DNA of 64,000 bases from assembly GCF_011316935.1 (NCBI RefSeq), contig NZ_WLYS01000003.1, positions 372,001-436,000 of the forward strand, written 5' to 3'. Each line of letters starts with the position of its first letter. Within the stretch, counting starts at the first letter, position 1. This stretch comes from Sphingobacterium chungjuense (GTDB taxonomy: Bacteria; Bacteroidota; Bacteroidia; Sphingobacteriales; Sphingobacteriaceae). Shown in pieces: positions 8,730 through 16,850 of this stretch. The position numbers were made by a program, and so were the translations under genes. The notes beneath the pieces were generated by a model, which saw only the letters and a program-made list of their open reading frames with translations, was not told where the DNA came from and did not search any database.

Positions 8730-11700
8730 TTAAAAGTTTGTTCGAAGTCCCAAGGTGTAGCCTGCTGGGCGTATTAGTCTTGGCGAATTTGGCGAATGAA
8801 AGTCTGGATCAATGCTCTGCTTGTTTGCCCGCCATAGTACTCCCAGGTTATTGGCGTTTAAGTAGATCTGGATATTCTTCTGTTTACCCCCTATATTTAA
8901 GGGAATGAGATAGCCTAGGTTTATAAACTGCAGGCGGATATGGTCTGCTTTCTCTACCAGCACGCTGGAGCCTGCATAAAAACTGTCTCGCTGTGAATTT
9001 GTCGTATAGGTGTTGCCAGGAATATGAGTATGTAGTTCATCGCCGGGCTGCCGCCAGCGATCCGCGTAATCGCTATGTCCACGCCAACTATTCATTAGAT
9101 CGGTATAATGTATGGATCCTTGCCTAAACCAGTAACCAAACTTGTAGGATAAGCCTATTTGCAGACTAACCGATTTATAAGTAAATGAGTTAATAAATGA
9201 ACCAAAGGTCGTCGGGATTGATGATCCGAAATACTCCAGCTCATCGATACTTGTGCCTGCTCCGATCATATTGCGGTAGTCTGTACTAATCTGGCCATCA
9301 AGATATCCCTGAGGCTGTCCGTTTTCACTATCCAGCCCTGCCCACGAGTAGCCGAACATGGCATAGACGGGCTTGCCAGCAATGCCTGAGATCGGCACCG
9401 ATGCTGGATTGACATATTCGCTGGCCAGCGTACGGTTAACCATGTACTCCTGTATGCGATCCTTAAACATGGTGAAGTTTAAAATGCTCGACCATTGCAA
9501 ATCAGTCGATCTGATGTTATCCGTTTTTAGTTCAATATCTAAACCATCTCCCGACATGCTGGCTACATTGCGCAGCGTGGCAGGTGGTATGCCCGTGGTA
9601 TAATCAATAGGTGCTGCGCCAAAAAGATCCCGCCCCTGCTTACGGAAATATTCCACGCTGGCGCTGATCCGATCATTTTTACTACGCAGATCTACCGCCA
9701 CATTGATCATGCGCGAGGTTTCCCAGCGTAGTGAAGGGTTATGGTAGTTCGCGATCTGAGCATTTGGTCTTCCGGTAAATGGCGAGTTGTTTTGAAAGAA
9801 GCTGATCGTATTAACCGCGACCATTGCTGGATCAATATTACCACTAAAGCCATAGGTTGCCCGGATGTTTAGATAGCTCAGCAGATCTGTTTTAAAGAAT
9901 CTTTCATTTGACACTTTCCAAGCCATACCCACCGACCAGAAAGGATTCCACTGCTCATTGGTAGTTAGACCAAACAAATTACTGGCATCTCTTCGCGCAC
10001 TTGCCGATAGCGTATAGCGCGCACGGTAGGTGTATGCAGCATTAGCATATTGCGATAAAAAGCGCGTATCAGATGCCGAGGCGAAGCTGCCATACTGAAT
10101 AAAATTGTTCCCAGTAATAAATCCTGCATATGAGCGCGTATAGTCTACTCTACCGCTGGTCAAATTATTGGGATTGTAGCCATATAGCCTATCTTGAGCA
10201 GAATTGCGCGCCGTGCTACGCATCTCACTTCCGGCAATCGCGCTGATGTGATGATCACCAAAGTCTCGATCAAAGCTCAGCTGTCCGCGCAAGCTACTGG
10301 CATTAAGAACGCCGCTTCTACGATCCAGTATTCCTCCTCTGGGCACTGGAAAGCTTGCCTGTCCGCCAGAGATATTGGTAAAGCGGTTAATGTAGTCTCT
10401 GGTAGAATAACTCTGCTCATCTGCCAGAGATTCACTTCGGTTGTTCTGACGCTCGTACTGATAGTTTACCGAGCCGCTCAGTCCGGGGAGAATCTCGTAG
10501 TCTAGCCCCGCAGTAGCCAGCATACTGGATGAACTGCCTGAATTGGTATTGTACCGCCAGTCATCTAGCGGGTAGTAGTTCCAGTCTAAAAGCTGCCCCT
10601 GTCCTACCGAATTGATATAGGTATTGTTCAGATTATAGAACACAGGCCGTGCATTACCCTGCTGATCTGCTAGTTCCATGTAAGGCACGATATTACCTGC
10701 ATGCATGGATACATTATCATAGCCGAGCCGGCCGGAATGGGTGCTGCTCTGGGTATAGTAAGCGCCCGTACGTAGCGATAGCGAAGGCATAGGACGGTAC
10801 GTGTTTTCAAAGCGTAGGTTTACCCGATCGTAGCTTTCGCCTAGATTATCTATTGTGCGATCCCAACCTGCTGCCGAAGACCAGGAGAAAGTTTCACTAC
10901 CACCTCTAGCCCCTAGGTAATACTGCTGGTTTGTACCATGCTTATACATGTATCGATTGAAGTCATTCCTTGCATCAATGCCGCGCAGACGGTTAATCTC
11001 CTGCTCCGCCTGCTGCTCGCTGAGTGAACCATTGCGTACTTTTTCGAGCAGATCTACCACGGGTGAGATCACTGGGCTCGATGCTGAGCCAATGCGGCTA
11101 TCATAAAACCCGCGACCAAATAGTTCTATTTCCTGATCGATATAATCGCTGCTAGACATTTGTGGTAAGTAATCCAGATTGGGCTTGCCTATAACAGTCA
11201 GCTGGCTATTAAACTCTAAGGCGATAGGTCGGTTAAACTGTCCTTTTTTGGTGGTGATGACAATGACCCCATTGGCCGCTCGTGCTCCCCAGATACTTGA
11301 GGCGGCGGCATCCTTTAAGATCGTGATACTTTCCACGATATTGGGATTGATGTTTTGGATATCGCCTTCGTATGGAAAATTGTCCAGCACAATTAGCGGA
11401 TCCTTTGGCCCTTGAATGGTGCTCAGTCCTCTCACCATAAGTCTTGGGGTCATGGAACTATTATCGGTCGTCAAGCTGCTGGCAATAGCGGGCAAGCGAG
11501 ATAGGATATCTGGGCCGACCTGTTGGTTAAAGAGCTCGCGGTTCACGGTAGAAAATGATCCTGTAGCTCGCTCTCGAGGTAGCTGCTGGTAGCCTGTTGA
11601 TACGACAGTAACCGAATCCACCACTTTATCGAGCTGCTCTAATTGAATGACTAGAGTGTCGGATATGGAAGTAGGCGTTGTTTGGTAGGTTTTATACCCT

Positions 11701-11927
11701 ACATGCTCGATAACGAATTCCTGAGAACTACCTGTGTGCACGCCGATACTGAACCATCCCTCCCGGTCGGTGTTCACGATATTATTAATTCCTTTTTGTT
11801 TTACTGTAGCACCGATAATTGGTTTTTGGTCACTAGCGGAGAGCACTTTGCCACGCAGCTGTTGGGCGCCGAGCGAATGGTAGATAAACCCGAGTAGTAT
11901 TAAAGTAAAGTATATTTGTTTCATCAT
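8730..11927 (-). CDS. SusC/RagA-family TonB-dependent outer-membrane transporter
   Basis: About 1065 residues from ATG 11927 (the frame is open upstream for 36 further codons, overlapping the TlpA gene, but MMKQIYFTLILLGFIYHSLGAQ is the signal peptide). Domains: carboxypeptidase-like regulatory domain (LRGKVLSASDQKPIIGATV), TonB box region, plug domain with the SusC signature near DPLIVLDNFPYEG..NPNIVESITILKDAAASSIWGARAANGVIVI, and the C-terminal beta barrel ending in ...GYTLGLRTNF. It forms a pair with the SusD gene and imports a ligand bound by it. No sugar-degrading genes are nearby. Confidence 0.93.
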   Translation of the reverse strand: MMKQIYFTLILLGFIYHSLGAQQLRGKVLSASDQKPIIGATVKQKGINNIVNTDREGWFSIGVHTGSSQEFVIEHVGYKTYQTTPTSISDTLVIQLEQLDKVVDSVTVVSTGYQQLPRERATGSFSTVNRELFNQQVGPDILSRLPAIASSLTTDNSSMTPRLMVRGLSTIQGPKDPLIVLDNFPYEGDIQNINPNIVESITILKDAAASSIWGARAANGVIVITTKKGQFNRPIALEFNSQLTVIGKPNLDYLPQMSSSDYIDQEIELFGRGFYDSRIGSASSPVISPVVDLLEKVRNGSLSEQQAEQEINRLRGIDARNDFNRYMYKHGTNQQYYLGARGGSETFSWSSAAGWDRTIDNLGESYDRVNLRFENTYRPMPSLSLRTGAYYTQSSTHSGRLGYDNVSMHAGNIVPYMELADQQGNARPVFYNLNNTYINSVGQGQLLDWNYYPLDDWRYNTNSGSSSSMLATAGLDYEILPGLSGSVNYQYERQNNRSESLADEQSYSTRDYINRFTNISGGQASFPVPRGGILDRRSGVLNASSLRGQLSFDRDFGDHHISAIAGSEMRSTARNSAQDRLYGYNPNNLTSGRVDYTRSYAGFITGNNFIQYGSFASASDTRFLSQYANAAYTYRARYTLSASARRDASNLFGLTTNEQWNPFWSVGMAWKVSNERFFKTDLLSYLNIRATYGFSGNIDPAMVAVNTISFFQNNSPFTGRPNAQIANYHNPSLRWETSRMINVAVDLRSKNDRISASVEYFRKQGRDLFGAAPIDYTTGIPPATLRNVASMSGDGLDIELKTDNIRSTDLQWSSILNFTMFKDRIQEYMVNRTLASEYVNPASVPISGIAGKPVYAMFGYSWAGLDSENGQPQGYLDGQISTDYRNMIGAGTSIDELEYFGSSIPTTFGSFINSFTYKSVSLQIGLSYKFGYWFRQGSIHYTDLMNSWRGHSDYADRWRQPGDELHTHIPGNTYTTNSQRDSFYAGSSVLVEKADHIRLQFINLGYLIPLNIGGKQKNIQIYLNANNLGVLWRANKQSIDPDFHSPNSPRLIRPAGYTLGLRTNF

Positions 11928-11934
11928 ATCGCGC

Positions 11935-12567
11935 TTATAAACTGTGTTGATTGATTTGGTGTTCAATGGTTTGGCTAAGCACGCCACCGCTACCGGTGAA
12001 TCCTCTAATAAAACCTCCTTTTGATATCCATACATAGTTTGGGATCAGCTTATGAGGAAACTGATCGATCAATGTTTCATCTAAGATGATCGAAGGTAAT
12101 TCAGCACCGCCGATTTCCACTAAGACTTCATTGTAGCATCGGTCGATCTTTTTGAATGTATCTTTGTAACGAGCCGGGTTAACCAGTATAATGGCTAGAT
12201 CATGTGGATACTGGTATTGCAATGAGTCTAGCTTTGGAAAGCTGCTTCTGCAAGCCCCGCACCAGCTCGCCCAAAAGTCCAGTAACACGAGCTTTCCCTT
12301 GAACTGTTCTAGTGTGCCGCGAATCGTATCGCCTTGGTGGTAAAATAGGTGCTTCTGGTTCCAGAACTCTTCGGGCACCTTCTCCCCCATAATAAATGGG
12401 CTTACTTCTTTGGCCTTTACTCCAGCCTCGCCATCCGAACGAGACTGGGAAAAGGCACTATTAACAAACACGTATGAACTTAGAATAAGAAAAATGTAAA
12501 GCGGTAAAGCTTTACTGGTATATTTTGATTTAGGCCAAAGCGCGGCCAAGGCATTGGAAAATGTCAT
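11935..12567 (-). CDS. TlpA-type thioredoxin-fold protein
   Basis: 210 residues with an N-terminal hydrophobic segment (about 20-40, ending NSAFSQS) and a thioredoxin fold with WCGAC, Cys103 and Cys106, in LVLLDFWASWCGACRSSFPKLDSL. It is probably exported and anchored on the periplasmic side. First gene of the operon, ending 7 bp before susC. TlpA-like proteins reduce or oxidise disulfides of exported proteins. Coupling one to a SusCD pair suggests a thiol-containing cargo; the nearby secreted peptide has two cysteines. It is shorter than most TlpA/DUF4369 proteins and has no DUF4369 domain. Confidence 0.8.
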   Translation of the reverse strand: MTFSNALAALWPKSKYTSKALPLYIFLILSSYVFVNSAFSQSRSDGEAGVKAKEVSPFIMGEKVPEEFWNQKHLFYHQGDTIRGTLEQFKGKLVLLDFWASWCGACRSSFPKLDSLQYQYPHDLAIILVNPARYKDTFKKIDRCYNEVLVEIGGAELPSIILDETLIDQFPHKLIPNYVWISKGGFIRGFTGSGGVLSQTIEHQINQHSL

Positions 12568-12998
12568 AATTTTTTGGGATTAAATGAATTAAAGGTTAGG
12601 CTATCGCAAATATCAATTGTTTAATACCTGCGAGATCGAAATCTCAAGTAGTAGCAGGAATCGATCAAGTTTCCAGCAGACAAGAATATTAACTTGGAGA
12701 GCGTATTATATTTTTGAAGAGTTGTTTTTTTGAAGGTATCATATCTATTTCTGCTGTTACACGAAAATCTGGAGCAGAAGATATATTCCCATTAAGACTG
12801 GTGATGGGATACCTCTCTATATATGCGCTGAAGCTTGTAGGAAAGCTGAACAACATACAAGAGAGGGCCCACCATGTCTTTTTTTACAAAGATATGTAAT
12901 GGGCACCGAACTCTTGCAACTTGCTGTTCAGAAAGGTTCCTACATTTTCAGCGCAAGTGCCGATTTCCAAGTGCCTTGGACATTTAATTACTAATTGC
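12568..12998. other. control region between the TlpA operon and the XRE gene
   Basis: Holds one TCGCAAAT copy at 12604-12611, 37 bp before the TlpA start on the minus strand. A 61-codon frame at 12714-12899 has no family resemblance and I do not count it as a gene. Nothing else recognised. Confidence 0.4.
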
Positions 12999-13023
12999 GT
13001 GTCGCAAATTCGATCTGCGACAC
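12999..13023. promoter_or_regulatory. inverted repeat, candidate operator of the XRE gene
   Basis: Perfect 8-bp arms GTGTCGCA and TGCGACAC separated by 9 bp, containing TCGCAAAT at 13002-13009. It lies about 100 bp upstream of the XRE start at 13126, the position expected for autoregulation. Confidence 0.5.
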
Positions 13024-13125
13024 ACAAATATAATAAACAATAGAAAATTCTCCAAATTAATATACTCTTAATTAAGAGTAATATATAAATCTGATTCTGT
13101 TGAGATTTATGCTTTAGGACAAAGC

Positions 13126-13377
13126 ATGAGTAAAAAAGTATCGAAAGACCTTCCCAAGGAAGTAAAAAAAATTGGGTTAAGACTACGGCAAGTTCGCAAA
13201 GAACTGGGATTTTCTAATTCAGATGATTTTGCATATAAATATGAACTTAACCGATCGCAATACGGAAAATACGAAGCCGGTTCAGAAGATTTAAGGATTA
13301 GTTCTTTAATTAATATTCTGGAAAAGATAGATATGTCACTGAACGATTTTTTTAATAAAGACTTTGATAGCCTATAA
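13126..13377 (+). CDS. XRE-family helix-turn-helix regulator
   Basis: 83 residues, essentially one HTH_3 domain: KIGLRLRQVRKELGFSNSDDFAYKYELNRSQYGKYEAGSEDLRISSLINILEKIDMSLNDFF. Small Cro/C1-type repressors of this kind are common on Bacteroidota mobile elements. It is not coupled to another gene. Its upstream inverted repeat shares TCGCAAAT with the control regions of the TlpA-SusCD operon and the small secreted-protein gene, so it is the best candidate for the regulator of that locus. Confidence 0.85.
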   Translation: MSKKVSKDLPKEVKKIGLRLRQVRKELGFSNSDDFAYKYELNRSQYGKYEAGSEDLRISSLINILEKIDMSLNDFFNKDFDSL

Positions 13378-13454
13378 CTTAAAATACAGTATATCCCAAT
13401 CTATTTTTAATCTGCGAATATGCCCTTCACCTTCAAAAATAACGATTTTGGTAA

Positions 13455-13516
13455 ACGCAGGATTTTTTGTTAAGTTACTTGCAAGTTGTGTCTTTGTACG
13501 TACAGTTTTCCTGCGT
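13455..13516. repeat. inverted repeat cluster, outer part
   Basis: ACGCAGGA at 13455-13462 pairs with TCCTGCGT at 13509-13516, enclosing the 10-bp palindrome ACTTGCAAGT (13477-13486). It is directly followed by the larger inverted repeat at 13526-13620. Confidence 0.45.
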
Positions 13517-13525
13517 CAAACCTGC

Positions 13526-13620
13526 CATACAAAAAACGAACTTGCCTTAATTATTTGCAAGATCTGATCTCGCAAATAATTAAGGGGAAATAAAAAGTTC
13601 GCAACTCACTTTTTTGTATG
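13526..13620. repeat. 95-bp nested inverted repeat (cruciform-like)
   Basis: Three nested perfect arms: CATACAAAAAA (13526-13536) with TTTTTTGTATG (13610-13620); CGAACT (13537-13542) with AGTTCG (13596-13601); CCTTAATTATTTGC (13545-13558) with GCAAATAATTAAGG (13572-13585). No long T tail follows on either strand, so it is not a simple terminator. It lies in a gene-free 600-bp stretch between the XRE gene and excisionase-like genes. It could be a transfer or replication origin, or a structured RNA. Confidence 0.5.
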
Positions 13621-13676
13621 TTTGGAAAATACACTTATTATAAGTTGCATAGAAGTATTCTGAAGAACTATCCAGC

Positions 13677-13731
13677 ATATCTATATAGCCAGATATATTC
13701 ACATCCTGATGTCTAGATATCTAGGTATATA
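13677..13731. repeat. cluster of GATAT/ATATC words
   Basis: Repeated words such as CCAGATAT, GTCTAGATATCTAG and GTATAT in 55 bp. A matching cluster lies at 15661-15691. From memory, similar AGATATC-rich stretches occur near partition genes on Bacteroidota conjugative elements; no parA is present here, so these may be leftovers. Confidence 0.3.
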
Positions 13732-13988
13732 TTGAATTTTCTATTGCCCTTTGCTACTTCATGCGCCCCTCGGGAGCAGAAAGAAAGTGCCCCTGTTCTG
13801 CTGGCTTAAGGGAGTTTTTGTGTAACAGAAAACACAAACTTACTTCCTACAGACCGCATAAGTTAGCTTGCTAGGCTCTTGGCTTTTATCTCTGCAGTTT
13901 GCGTTATCAGATCGTTTCTAAAAGTAGTTTCTCGTGTAATACTCTGTGTGGATCTGTCTGCACTAATTTGATGGTGTATTGGCTCAGC

Positions 13989-14294
13989 TCATTCACGCGG
14001 CCAATAAACAAGGCTGCCCATCTTGGGATGGTAGGATGGCTTGTAGTGGATATACCCAAATGCATCCAGTTCACGGATGCATTTGTGATAGGTTGCGATG
14101 GATGCAATTCGGCTGTGTGCCATGAGCTTTCTACGAGTAACAGCGAAGGGGTTGTTAAAACCTCCATGCTGCCAGCAGACAAAAAGTGCAGCAAATAAAC
14201 TTACATGAGTGGACATTATCCGCCTATCTGAACTCATTCTTCCAACCCACTTGCTGTACTCCATCATTTTATTTTGAATACTGACTTTGGTCAT
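13989..14294 (-). CDS. small conserved helix-turn-helix-like protein of mobile elements
   Basis: 101 residues: YSKWVGRMSSDRRIMSTHVSLFAALFVCWQHGGFNNPFAVTRRKLMAHSRIASIATYHKCIRELDAFGYIHYKPSYHPKMGS. The RKLMAHSRIASIATYHKCIRELDAFGYI stretch reads as a winged-helix recognition region. I recall close relatives next to excisionase-like genes on Bacteroidota integrative elements. Its start overlaps the end of the next upstream gene by 4 bp, so the two are translationally coupled. Probable role in element regulation or replication; not proven. Confidence 0.7.
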   Translation of the reverse strand: MTKVSIQNKMMEYSKWVGRMSSDRRIMSTHVSLFAALFVCWQHGGFNNPFAVTRRKLMAHSRIASIATYHKCIRELDAFGYIHYKPSYHPKMGSLVYWPRE

Positions 14295-14563
14295 GATTTC
14301 CCTCCTTCCATCATTTTCTGAATATCTTCTATGGCATAGAACATAATTCCGCCAACTTTGCGGTATGGTAAAACGCCATTAATTCGGAGGTTTTGGAGTG
14401 TCCCTGGCGAGATACTCATAAGCTTTCTAACTTCAGCACTGCGTAGCCAGCGTGATTTGTTTGAAACGGAGTTGTCACAATTCGAAAGTAGTTGTTTAAA
14501 CTCCTGAATTAGTTCTGTCTTGAATTGGTTTAGGTCTTCTTTAGTCAAGATGTTTACTTGCAT
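14291..14563 (-). CDS. excisionase-like helix-turn-helix protein
   Basis: 90 residues. An N-terminal helical part is followed by a MerR/excisionase-type HTH_17 domain: SRWLRSAEVRKLMSISPGTLQNLRINGVLPYRKVGGIMFYAIEDIQKMM. Such proteins direct excision of integrative elements of the CTnDOT kind. Here it lies 10 kb from the integrase, in an operon with the 101-residue protein (4-bp overlap). It likely serves excision or regulates transfer genes now missing from this island. Confidence 0.75.
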   Translation of the reverse strand: MQVNILTKEDLNQFKTELIQEFKQLLSNCDNSVSNKSRWLRSAEVRKLMSISPGTLQNLRINGVLPYRKVGGIMFYAIEDIQKMMEGGKS

Positions 14564-14694
14564 AATGAATTGAATAGTTAAGCGTTCAATTGCAATAGGA
14601 CTCTCCTACGCATTGATAGCAAAATTCGCAAATACGATCTATCAGCGGATGACCACTGGGAACCCTTGGTCACACCAAAAGAATATAGATTAGA

Positions 14695-15456
14695 TCAATC
14701 CTTTACCATTCTTGGAATAATGGAAAACAACTTTTTATCTTCTGGGATTTTAGACCCTTTAGTAGCATCTCTTGCAGACTTTTGGACGAAATAATTACGT
14801 GCTGTATTAATAGGAATTTCTTTACCCTGATGCGAGAAGTATTTTGAAATAAGTTTATAGTAAGGGCTATCATAATCTGATTTCAAAAGCTTTCTGCCAG
14901 ACCTTGGTAATGACAAATCTTTGATCTGGTGAATCAGATCTATAAACGTTGGTAAATGATCATCCTGAATCATAATCTTAAGCGACACTTCGTACTCCTC
15001 CAGTGTTTTTAATCTCCTCTCTCTGTCTTCAAGTTTTTTATGAAGTTCGGCTATAATAGTATCCTTTTTCTTGATTAATTCTGCCTGTGGAAGCATATTA
15101 TCATGATCGTAATTAGAAAGGAAGTCTCTAAACTCTGTTAGTTTATGGATATTGGAGACATACCGTGGATGCTTGGCCGAAAAGGGATCTCTAGTTTCAA
15201 AGTAGCTAACTCGAGCATTGACAATAGACCAAACGTGTGAAAAGAAATCTTTCTCCCCTTGGGAAGGATTTCGGTTTGAAAAGTATTCCAGATGAAAACT
15301 ATAATAGCTCTTGAAATCAGAATGGTCGATACTATACAATTTCAATAAAAAGTGATTATCATCATAACCTTTTTTCAATCCCAATATATTGCCAAGCTCA
15401 TAGGGATGAGCATTTATTTGGAAAGGCTTTCTGCATTTAAAATATCTAACCGGCAT
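14695..15456 (-). CDS. hypothetical mobile-element protein with coiled coil
   Basis: 253 residues, soluble, no signal peptide. A central coiled coil (about 130-170, ELIKKKDTIIAELHKKLEDRERRLKTLEE) separates a Tyr/Phe-rich N-terminal half from a C-terminal part with YYKLISKYFSHQGKEIPINTARNYFVQK, which resembles the end domain of RteC-like or replication-associated proteins of Bacteroidota elements. I cannot name the family. It lies 131 bp upstream of the excisionase-like gene on the same strand, probably part of the same mobility module. Confidence 0.6.
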   Translation of the reverse strand: MPVRYFKCRKPFQINAHPYELGNILGLKKGYDDNHFLLKLYSIDHSDFKSYYSFHLEYFSNRNPSQGEKDFFSHVWSIVNARVSYFETRDPFSAKHPRYVSNIHKLTEFRDFLSNYDHDNMLPQAELIKKKDTIIAELHKKLEDRERRLKTLEEYEVSLKIMIQDDHLPTFIDLIHQIKDLSLPRSGRKLLKSDYDSPYYKLISKYFSHQGKEIPINTARNYFVQKSARDATKGSKIPEDKKLFSIIPRMVKD

Positions 15457-15905
15457 ATATCAAATTTAAGAAGTTCATTGCTAAAAAGTGATTTGAGAGA
15501 TCAACATCGTGTATAAAGCTATTTACATAGGATAAACTACCATTTGATAGGAGGATATTTATTTAAATGACATAAAAATATGGTAACGAACAGGCGATCT
15601 TAGTGATTTCTACATGACTGGACATACATATATCGAAATGCTCAGATAAGGAGATGAATAGATATCCAGATCTACAGATATTTAGATATACGAATAGACA
15701 AATCTATAAGCTCACGGATAACATGCTAGTGATTTTTCGCCCTGCCACACCGAATGTATTACTAATGAAGAAACTCTTTACTCTAATCCTTACTACCAAC
15801 ATTTTGGAAAGAAAAAACAAAATCGAATCAGTAAGGGATATAACGAAAACACGTTTTAATGGCTAACTATCAAATAAGGTATTTCAATGTGCAGTAATAT
15901 TAAAC
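15457..15905. other. intergenic with a second GATAT cluster
   Basis: 15661-15691 contains GATATCCAGATCTACAGATA and further GATAT words, similar to 13677-13731. A 70-codon frame starting at 15654 simply translates this repeat and is not a convincing gene. Nothing else recognised. Confidence 0.35.
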
Positions 15906-15925
15906 CTTCGTTTTGTGAGACAAAT
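15906..15925. repeat. 20-bp repeat, copy 1 (left of ars operon)
   Basis: CTTCGTTTTGTGAGACAAAT. Copy 2 (19159-19178) differs at one base; copy 3 (22059-22078) shares TTCGTTTTGTGAGACA. Copies 1 and 2 bracket the ars operon. The complement reads GTCTCACAAAACGAA, close to the core of Tn21-type terminal repeats (GTCTCAGAAAACGGA, from memory). It may mark former transposon or recombination boundaries. Confidence 0.45.
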
Positions 15926-15926
15926 T

Positions 15927-15956
15927 TTGACTTCGCATAGCATATTGATATATTTG
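15927..15956 (+). promoter_or_regulatory. promoter of the ars operon
   Basis: TTG at 15927-15929 and TATATTTG at 15949-15956 with a 19-bp spacer fit the Bacteroidota consensus. The candidate ArsR operator lies just downstream. Confidence 0.6.
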
Positions 15957-15972
15957 CATCTACCAAATAACA

Positions 15973-15988
15973 ATCGTAATATTGCGAT
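15973..15988. promoter_or_regulatory. candidate ArsR operator 1
   Basis: ATCGTAATATTGCGAT is an imperfect palindrome (7 of 8 positions) just downstream of the -7 element and 6 bp before the arsR start. A near copy lies before the next gene at 16344-16359. Confidence 0.5.
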
Positions 15989-15994
15989 ATAATT

Positions 15995-16324
15995 ATGGGG
16001 CTTACAAAAACTGAAATATTTACTGAGGAGCAGAATCTGCTGGCTAGCTTATTTAAAGCGATGGCTCATCCGGCAAGAATTGCGATCCTTCAGAGGATCA
16101 TTTTATCGAATACTTGTATTTGTGGAGATTTGGTAGGTGAGCTTGGATTGGCACAAGCAACTATTTCCCAACATTTGAAAGAGCTTAAGTCGGCTGGACT
16201 TATCCAAGGGACAATTGAAGGAGTGAGCGTATGTTACTGCATCAATCCAGAGGTATGGAAACTACTTGAAAATAGGCTTGGAGAATTTCTAGGCTCCTAT
16301 AAAAGTACAACCGAATGTTGTTAA
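15995..16324 (+). CDS. arsR: ArsR-family arsenite-responsive repressor
   Basis: 109 residues, winged helix: LFKAMAHPARIAILQRII, then NTCICGDLVGELGLAQATISQHLKELKSAGLIQG. Cys41 and Cys43 at the start of the recognition helix region match the arsenite-sensing CxC of classical ArsR; a further CC ends the protein. It represses the operon until arsenite binds. First gene of arsR-DUF6428-arsC-acr3-metallophosphoesterase, with candidate operators before it and before the second gene. Confidence 0.92.
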   Translation: MGLTKTEIFTEEQNLLASLFKAMAHPARIAILQRIILSNTCICGDLVGELGLAQATISQHLKELKSAGLIQGTIEGVSVCYCINPEVWKLLENRLGEFLGSYKSTTECC

Positions 16325-16343
16325 CTTTTTTTCGCAGCTATTA

Positions 16344-16359
16344 ATCGTAAAATTGCAAT
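16344..16359. promoter_or_regulatory. candidate ArsR operator 2
   Basis: ATCGTAAAATTGCAAT, in the 48-bp gap between arsR and the DUF6428 gene, resembles operator 1. It could allow a second ArsR-controlled promoter. Confidence 0.4.
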
Positions 16360-16372
16360 AATACTATATAAT

Positions 16373-16843
16373 ATGAATATATCGAAAGTAAAGTCTATCC
16401 TTTCCACTGCGGAGGTTGTAAATTTCAAGTTAGAAAGCGGACAATACGTGCCCGATCACTTTCATGTGACTGAAGTTGGCGTTATAACTAGGGATTTTAT
16501 TGATTGTGGCGGCACTGTCCGTCACGAAAGAGTAGCGAACTTTCAGCTTTGGGATGCGGATGATTATGAGCATCGTTTAAAACCTGGAAAACTCATGGAT
16601 ATTATCTCACTATCAGAAAAGGTACTGGGTATGGAAGATTTTGAGGTTGAGGTTGAATACCAGTCAGAGACGATTGGCAAATATGAACTCGGATTTGATG
16701 GCAAAGATTTTATTTTGCTATCCAAAAAGACAGCCTGCTTGGCACTGGATAAATGTGGTGTTCCAACTGAAAAACAAAAAGTTAAATTGGTAAACCTCGC
16801 TAAGGGAGCATCAGAATGCACACCTGGAGGTGGATGTTGTTAA
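16373..16843 (+). CDS. DUF6428 family protein of the ars operon
   Basis: 156 residues: NFKLESGQYVPDHFHVTEVGVITRDFIDCGGTVRHERVANFQLWDADDYEHRLKPGKL, then VEYQSETIGKYELGFDGKDFIL, and a Cys-rich tail (ACLALDKCGVP and a final CC). I recognise this as the DUF6428 protein regularly encoded between arsR and arsC in Bacteroidota. Biochemical role unknown; the Cys and His residues suggest metalloid or metal binding. Its stop is 7 bp before the arsC start. Confidence 0.85.
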   Translation: MNISKVKSILSTAEVVNFKLESGQYVPDHFHVTEVGVITRDFIDCGGTVRHERVANFQLWDADDYEHRLKPGKLMDIISLSEKVLGMEDFEVEVEYQSETIGKYELGFDGKDFILLSKKTACLALDKCGVPTEKQKVKLVNLAKGASECTPGGGCC

Positions 16844-16850
16844 TCATTAT

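Noticed and set aside
12714..12899. 61-codon frame in the control region before the XRE gene
   Set aside because: No recognisable domain or signal; length expected by chance in AT-rich DNA.
13899..14198. Plus-strand frame of 99 codons
   Set aside because: Lies fully over the conserved 101-residue gene on the other strand, which has a clear domain and a coupled neighbour.
15654..15866. 70-codon frame starting MNRYPDLQIFRYTNRQIYKL
   Set aside because: Translation of the GATAT repeat cluster; probably not a gene.
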